Assembly (NCBI RefSeq): GCF_014138285.1
Contig: NZ_JACGXN010000003.1
Location: forward strand, 372,001-436,000
Length of the DNA: 64,000 nucleotides
Origin: Phyllobacterium myrsinacearum
Lineage (GTDB): Bacteria; Pseudomonadota; Alphaproteobacteria; Rhizobiales; Rhizobiaceae
Direction: 5' to 3'
Shown here: positions 59,638 to 64,000 of the stretch, piece after piece
Layout: every line of letters begins with the position of its first letter
Position numbering within the stretch: the first letter of the stretch is position 1
Notes under the pieces: model-generated
What the model saw: only the letters and a program-made list of their open reading frames with translations
The model's database searches: none
What the model was told of the DNA's origin: nothing
Translations under genes and position numbers: made by a program

Positions 59638-60660
59638 ATGAGAAAGTTACTAGCGTTCGCGGGTCTTTGCGCTCTGTCTATCTCACCAACCTGCTCCGCA
59701 TCCGCGGCTGCCACGGCCTATCCGCTGACTGTCGAAAACTGCGGAGTAAAGGTAACGTTCGCAGAGGCACCTGAGCGCGCTGTTGGTCTGGGCCAGGGCA
59801 GCGCTGAAATCATGTTGATGCTCGGCCTGGAAGACAAAATGGTGGGAACCGCCTTCTGGCCGAACAAACCCCTTCCACAGCTCGCGGAGGCTTATGCAAA
59901 GGTCAAGCTGCTTTCCATCGAGTTTCCAACGTTCGAGTCCGTGCTTGCACAGCAGCCCGACTTCGTGGCGGCTGCCCTCCCGAGTCTCATGGGGCCATCG
60001 AGTAAAGTCGCAAAACGTGAAGATTTCGAGAAGCTTGGCATCCCGGCCTATCTGTCACCGAGCGCTTGTGTTGCTGAAGGCGTTGCCAAGGACAAGTTCG
60101 GCTATGGCAATCGCGCCCAGCTCTGGAATATGACGACACTCTACCAGGAGATCGCAGAACTTTCTCAGATCTTCGATGTGAGCGGCCGCGGACAGGCGCT
60201 AATCGAGGACCTGAAGGAGCGCGAGGCTGCCCTGCGCGCCGGCGTGCCAAAGGATGGCAAGAAGCTCTCCTTCGTATTCTGGTTCTCAAGTCCCTCGCCT
60301 GCTGCGGACGCCTACCTTGCTGGAAAGAACACTCCGTCCGGCTTTATTGCCGATGTGCTTGGAGGAACGAACGCGATCACATCCGAGGCAGATTCTCCGG
60401 CACTTGGTTGGGAAAGTATCATTGCTACGAACCCTGACGTCATCGTCGTTGCCAAAGTCGACCGTAATCGCTGGGAGCTCGACAAGGCAGAAGCAAAGAT
60501 CAAGTTTCTGAAAAGCGACTCTGCCGCGAGCCAGATGCCAGCTGTCAAAAACAATGCCATCGTAATCATGGAGGGTCAGGCCATGAACCCGACAATCCAG
60601 ACAATATTTGGCGCAGAACGTATTGCCGAGCAGCTTAAAGCGCTTGGTCTGCGCCAGTGA
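59638..60660 (+). CDS. ABC transporter substrate-binding protein, iron-siderophore/vitamin B12 type
   Basis: 340 residues from MRKLLAFAGLCALSISPTCS, a signal peptide cut near ASAAA. Periplas_BP_2 fold: ERAVGLGQGSAEIMLMLGLE, FPTFESVLAQQPDFVAAALP, and ADSPALGWESIIATNPDVIV near the C-terminus. It binds an Fe(III) chelate or related metal complex in the periplasm. Its stop overlaps the permease GTG start (GTGA), giving a three-gene importer. No TonB receptor is in the window. Confidence 0.9.
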   Translation: MRKLLAFAGLCALSISPTCSASAAATAYPLTVENCGVKVTFAEAPERAVGLGQGSAEIMLMLGLEDKMVGTAFWPNKPLPQLAEAYAKVKLLSIEFPTFESVLAQQPDFVAAALPSLMGPSSKVAKREDFEKLGIPAYLSPSACVAEGVAKDKFGYGNRAQLWNMTTLYQEIAELSQIFDVSGRGQALIEDLKEREAALRAGVPKDGKKLSFVFWFSSPSPAADAYLAGKNTPSGFIADVLGGTNAITSEADSPALGWESIIATNPDVIVVAKVDRNRWELDKAEAKIKFLKSDSAASQMPAVKNNAIVIMEGQAMNPTIQTIFGAERIAEQLKALGLRQ

Positions 60661-61715
60661 GCGTTACCGCAGTCAAAGGTGGCAGCGTGCGGCTTTACAG
60701 CCGTTTCGCTGTGCTAATCGCCATCTTGGTCGCTTCTGCTGTTGGCATATCGCTGATCGTCGGTGTCAGCGTCGGGATTGGTGACATGCCGATCCCGCTC
60801 AGCTCGACTTACGCCGCCATTACCAACCGGCTGGGTTGGACGAATGTCGACGTGAACCGGATCCACGAAACGATCATTTGGGATTACCGCCTCAGCCGTG
60901 CTCTGGTCGCTGTCTTCTGCGGGGCAGGCTTGGCGCTCTCGGGCGCCATCCTGCAATCTTTGCTCCGTAATCCGCTGGCGGAGCCCTACGTTCTCGGCAT
61001 CTCCGCCGGTGCCTCGACTGGGACCGTCGCCGTGATCATCCTGGGCCTCGGTGCCGGGTCGATCTCACTTTCTGCGGGTGCATTCATTGGCGCTTTTGCC
61101 GCCTTTTTCTTCGTGGCCCTGCTGTCCAATGGCGCGCGAGGCGGTGCGGACCAGACCATTCTCGCAGGGGTCGCCGCCTCGCAACTGTTCAATGCCGCCA
61201 CATCTTACATCGTCACCACATCAGGAAATGCACAGCAGGCGCGTGACGTGATGTTCTGGCTGCTGGGCAGCTTTGGGGCGGTCCGATGGCCAGAATTTGC
61301 GCTCGTCTCCGTCGTTGTGGGCATCGGGCTGATCGTGTGCCTCTTCTATGCTCGCGTGCTGGATGCGTTTGTATTCGGTGACGAAGCCGCCGCATCACTT
61401 GGTGTTAATGTGAGCCGTGCACGACTTTTGCTGTTCGGCGTCACAGCTGTCATGACGGCTACGATCGTCAGCATGGTCGGAACGATCGGGTTCGTCGGGC
61501 TGGTGGTTCCGCATGCGGCGCGCTTTGTCGTCGGTCCCTTGCATATGCGACTGATGCCTGCCTGCGCGATCGTCGGCGCCATTTTCATGGTCGCCGCAGA
61601 CATAGCCTCACGGGTTCTTATCCCTCAGCAGGTTCTTCCCATCGGCGTCGTAACTGCGCTGGTCGGCGTGCCGTTCTTTGCAATTATCCTTTACCGGTTC
61701 CGGCGTGCGTCATGA
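60657..61715 (+). CDS. FecCD-family iron-chelate ABC permease
   Basis: 352 residues with about ten membrane segments. GTG start in the GTGA overlap. FecCD motifs: DYRLSRALVAVFCGAGLALS-GAILQ, RNPLAEPYVLGISAGAS and FVGLVVPHAARFVVGPLHMR. It forms a homodimeric channel for siderophore or cobalamin uptake. Its stop overlaps the ATPase start by 4 bases. Confidence 0.93.
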   Translation: MSVTAVKGGSVRLYSRFAVLIAILVASAVGISLIVGVSVGIGDMPIPLSSTYAAITNRLGWTNVDVNRIHETIIWDYRLSRALVAVFCGAGLALSGAILQSLLRNPLAEPYVLGISAGASTGTVAVIILGLGAGSISLSAGAFIGAFAAFFFVALLSNGARGGADQTILAGVAASQLFNAATSYIVTTSGNAQQARDVMFWLLGSFGAVRWPEFALVSVVVGIGLIVCLFYARVLDAFVFGDEAAASLGVNVSRARLLLFGVTAVMTATIVSMVGTIGFVGLVVPHAARFVVGPLHMRLMPACAIVGAIFMVAADIASRVLIPQQVLPIGVVTALVGVPFFAIILYRFRRAS

Positions 61716-62473
61716 GTATCAAAGCTGACAATCTCGTCTGGAAGATCGACTCGAAGACCATCATAGATGGCTTGTCCTTCACTGCCCAGCAGGGAAAAAT
61801 GATTGGCTTGCTGGGACCAAACGGCTCCGGCAAGACGTCGTTGTTGCGACTGCTTGCTGGTCTGAAAAAGCCGACATCCGGGCGGATCACGCTCGATGGA
61901 AAGAACATCGCTCAGATCGGACGACGGTCGATGGCTCAGCGCGTAGCCTTCATCGAGCAGCACGCAACCACAAATGCCAGCCTGAAGGTCATTGACGTAG
62001 TCAAGCTCGGCCGCTTTCCGCACCGTTCCATGTTTTCCGGCTGGTCGACTGCGGACGATGCAGCCGTAACATATGCTCTCGAGCGGACCGAGATGACAGC
62101 GAAGCGAAATGACCACTGGCAAAGTCTTTCCGGTGGCGAAAAGCAGCGGACCCACCTTGCGCGCGCATTGGCGCAATCGCCTGCGGAACTAATCCTCGAT
62201 GAGCCGACCAACCATCTCGACATTCATCACCAGATCAATCTGCTGCGGTTTGTTTCTGCGTTGCCGATCACGAGTATTATTGCGCTCCACGACCTCAATC
62301 ACGCGGCGATGTTCTGCGACGAGTTGATCGTTATGCAATCAGGTAGAATCGTAGCGTCAGGATCGCCGGAGGACGTCATCACACAGGCATTGCTGCGCGA
62401 GGTGTTCTCGGTCGATGCCAGGGTTGAAAGCTCGCCATATCATTCAAACCCACATATCCATTTCGTGCGGTAG
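61712..62473 (+). CDS. ABC transporter ATPase, FecE/BtuD type
   Basis: 253 residues. Walker A GPNGSGKT (35-42), Q-loop VAFIEQHATTNASLKVIDVV, signature SLSGGEKQRTHLARALAQSP, Walker B LILDEPTNHLD and H-loop SIIALHDLNHA. It completes the three-gene importer. An IS3 remnant begins about 60 bases downstream, so an original distal gene may have been lost. Confidence 0.94.
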   Translation: MSIKADNLVWKIDSKTIIDGLSFTAQQGKMIGLLGPNGSGKTSLLRLLAGLKKPTSGRITLDGKNIAQIGRRSMAQRVAFIEQHATTNASLKVIDVVKLGRFPHRSMFSGWSTADDAAVTYALERTEMTAKRNDHWQSLSGGEKQRTHLARALAQSPAELILDEPTNHLDIHHQINLLRFVSALPITSIIALHDLNHAAMFCDELIVMQSGRIVASGSPEDVITQALLREVFSVDARVESSPYHSNPHIHFVR

Positions 62474-62533
62474 ATGACCAATTGCCTGGTTTGCGGAGGA
62501 AGGCAGTTCTACGGGAACATTTGTTATTCCAAA

Positions 62534-62736
62534 GCTGGCCGCCGGGGCAACTGTCACGACAATGCTGTCGCGGAGAGCTTTTTCAATCTGTTGAAACGAG
62601 AACGCATTCGCCGCATAACATACAGAACACGAGACGAAACATGGCAGGACGTGTTCGACTGTATCGAGATGTTTTATAACCCGCAGCGCAAACATGTTAG
62701 AAACGGTATGCTGTCACCCGGCACACTTTGAACAAA
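62534..62736 (+). pseudogene. IS3-family transposase OrfB C-terminal fragment
   Basis: RGNCHDNAVAESFFNLLKRE is the DDE-domain end around the catalytic Glu of IS3 OrfB. It is followed by WQDVFDCIEMFYNPQRKHVR and NGMLSP. A frameshift in CACCCGGCACAC moves the final AHFEQSIS into another frame. Nothing upstream of about 62530 matches the family. The fragment joins the PPOX remnant near 62737. Confidence 0.82.
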
Positions 62737-62983
62737 GCATCAGTGTAAATGGTCGTGCACCCAAACTCGCTGTTGTCGTCGTAGTGGACGAGGTCTTCAT
62801 GCACTGTGCAAAGGCATTTCGGCGTTTCATTTATGGAACCCGGATCATTTTCAGGATCGCACAGAGATGCCATCACTTGTAAAGATCATTCTGGATGAAA
62901 CGCCTGGCGCGCCGAGCGATGAGGACGAGATGCACAAAATAGATGACGATCTGGAAAGTGAATACACGAGGACACTTTACTAA
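62737..62983 (+). pseudogene. PPOX-type FMN-dependent flavoprotein (MSMEG_1061-like) C-terminal fragment
   Basis: VNGRAPKLAVVVVVDEVFMH with CAKAFRR matches the 'RVNGRA...VeEvFfHCAKa..RS' region of this pyridoxamine-phosphate-oxidase-like family. A frameshift near 62830 follows. WNPDHFQDRTEMPSLVKIIL then continues to LESEYTRTLY-TAA at 62983. The FMN-binding N-terminal half is missing, replaced by the IS3 fragment. Confidence 0.75.
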
Positions 62984-63053
62984 CTGCATGAGCCGAGCCA
63001 CATGACATTTCTGCTGCCACCTGTTAACCGTTCAGCGACAATAGGAGCAGTCA

Positions 63054-63818
63054 GTGAAAATAGCAGTCATCGCAGACATCCATGGAAACGTCATGGCGCT
63101 CGACGCAGTTCTGAATGATCTAGAGCTGCGTGGTGGAGCAGACCTCATCGTCAATCTCGGCGACTGCGTTTCCGGTCCTCTCTGGCCGCGTGAAACCTTT
63201 GAACGTCTCGAGGAGATTGCCGCACCCACCGTGCGTGGTAATCATGATCGCCGCGTTGCCGAGGACGGGACAGACGAAATGTGGCCGTCTGATCGATACG
63301 CTCGTGAACGACTGACACCTGCCCAACGAGACAAGCTAGCGACCCTTCCCCTACAGTTGGAAATTGCGCCGTCAGTGCTCGCCTTCCACGCCAGGCCCGA
63401 TCATGACGAGCGCTATCTTGCAGATGCCATCGTTGATGGTCATCTCGTACCAGCAGCGTTGGAAGCAATTGAGAAAAGGCTCCACAAGCTTGATCCTGCC
63501 TTCCGGTTGCTGCTGTGCGGTCACAGCCATCGCCCCGAGCTGTTGCGTCTTCCAGACGGCCGGGTGATTTTCAATCCCGGAAGCGTCGGTGAGCCCGCAT
63601 ACTTCGACGACACCGAACCAATGCATGTTTCGCAACAGGGCTCGCCCCATGCACGCTATGGCAGGGTCGAGATCGACGGCGATGGCGCCATAAATTTCGA
63701 ATTTTTTGCCGTTACTTATGACTGGGAGTCCGCAGCTCAACAGGCCGAACGAGCAGGCCAACCCAGTTGGGCCCATGCACTTCGCACGGGATTTATGCCG
63801 AAAACGCAAGGTGTTTAA
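63054..63818 (+). CDS. Metallophosphoesterase (YfcE/MJ0936-like)
   Basis: 254 residues from GTG, with AGGAG upstream. Calcineurin-like metal motifs: D-x-H in AVIADIHGNVMALDAVL (8-10), GD in LIVNLGDCVSG, GNHD in TVRGNHDRRVAED, and the C-terminal LLCGHSHRPEL (GHSH) plus NPGSVGEP. It needs two divalent metals. The substrate is a phosphodiester or phosphomonoester of unknown kind. It is probably a single-gene transcript. Confidence 0.9.
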   Translation: MKIAVIADIHGNVMALDAVLNDLELRGGADLIVNLGDCVSGPLWPRETFERLEEIAAPTVRGNHDRRVAEDGTDEMWPSDRYARERLTPAQRDKLATLPLQLEIAPSVLAFHARPDHDERYLADAIVDGHLVPAALEAIEKRLHKLDPAFRLLLCGHSHRPELLRLPDGRVIFNPGSVGEPAYFDDTEPMHVSQQGSPHARYGRVEIDGDGAINFEFFAVTYDWESAAQQAERAGQPSWAHALRTGFMPKTQGV

Positions 63819-63840
63819 CAAACTCGGGGCTATCCAGTTT

Positions 63841-64000
63841 ATGGTGCGACGTATGACACGCTATTGTTTGGGGTTGGCAGTATTGACAATTCTTTTCCCT
63901 TATATGAGTTACGCCGGCGATGCGCCGGAAGAGCTTTCCGGTCAGTACGACAACCTCGCCGTCTCGGTGGTTGGCGAACAGGTGACGGGCGCCTTTCGGG
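63841..64000 (+). CDS. Secreted protein, 3' truncated by window edge
   Basis: Open frame from ATG 63841 (or 63853) to the window end. The first ~25 residues, RYCLGLAVLTILFPYMSYAG, form a signal peptide. The visible mature start is DAPEELSGQYDNLAVSVVGE. The gene continues beyond the window and no domain can be named. Confidence 0.6.
   Translation, partial: MVRRMTRYCLGLAVLTILFPYMSYAGDAPEELSGQYDNLAVSVVGEQVTGAFR

Noticed and set aside
62829-62842. TTTATGGAACCC as a further copy of the dispersed repeat core
   Set aside because: It is coding sequence of the PPOX-flavoprotein remnant (LWNPD-like) and nothing beyond 10 bases matches the repeat.
1-64000. tRNA, rRNA, tmRNA or riboswitch genes
   Set aside because: None was recognised on either strand by eye; a covariance-model scan would be needed to exclude short RNAs.

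Overview
The window most likely comes from an alphaproteobacterium of the order Hyphomicrobiales (Rhizobiales), in the Phyllobacteriaceae, Brucellaceae or Rhizobiaceae range. This rests on gene content: a rhizopine-type moc catabolic set, a microcystin-dependent/tail-collar cluster, many solute ABC importers each with its own repressor, a DUF1127 protein and rhizobial-type IS remnants. The species cannot be named from sequence alone. No rRNA, tRNA, CRISPR array or replication origin was seen. The mix of catabolic cassettes and decayed fragments suits an accessory replicon or genomic island better than core chromosome (inference).

Layout. 0-1.1 kb: end of an MDR oxidoreductase and a frameshifted LuxR-type remnant. 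1.4-3.9 kb: three tail-collar (microcystin-dependent) proteins, a GNAT acetyltransferase and a convergent DUF6916 gene. 4.0-10.7 kb: a 2222-residue Ig-repeat autotransporter. 11.4-16.3 kb: an RND efflux pump with its adaptor and a divergent TetR repressor. 16.4-24.7 kb: a gene graveyard with broken SDR, isoaspartyl-methyltransferase-like, AbiEii-like, histidine kinase, ArsR, SRPBCC and ISNCY genes. Among these sit a few intact genes: DUF1127, a SAM methyltransferase, a GNAT, and an orphan T6SS Hcp with an OmpA-like partner.

25.0-35.0 kb: a RutR-like TetR regulator facing an operon that encodes a uracil-DNA-glycosylase-fold protein, a GMC oxidoreductase, a NIPSNAP protein, a complete BMP-type nucleoside ABC importer and a nucleobase-deaminase-like amidohydrolase. 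A near-perfect RutR box lies in the divergent promoter. This is the best candidate for an undescribed pathway. 35.3-41.0 kb: mocC-, mocF-, mocB-, mocE- and mocD-like genes under a LacI-type regulator, matching the rhizopine demethylation/uptake set. 41.6-52.3 kb: an alpha-galactoside/amino-sugar cassette with a DeoR regulator, a BadF-type kinase, a CUT1 ABC importer, an AgaS-like SIS protein, a GatZ/KbaZ protein, a GH4 glycosidase and an AraC regulator.

52.7-56.5 kb: a TetR/DHFR-family pair, an alpha/beta hydrolase with a divergent TetR, and a small secreted protein. 56.7-59.5 kb: two membrane proteins and a broken WGR-domain gene. 59.6-62.5 kb: an iron-siderophore-type ABC importer. 62.5-63.0 kb: fused IS3 and PPOX-flavoprotein fragments. 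63.0-64.0 kb: a metallophosphoesterase and the start of a secreted protein. The working cassettes are compact, with overlapping start and stop codons and a local regulator. The joints between them hold truncated genes, IS ends and a dispersed repeat of about 70 bp, which suggests assembly by repeated insertion and deletion.
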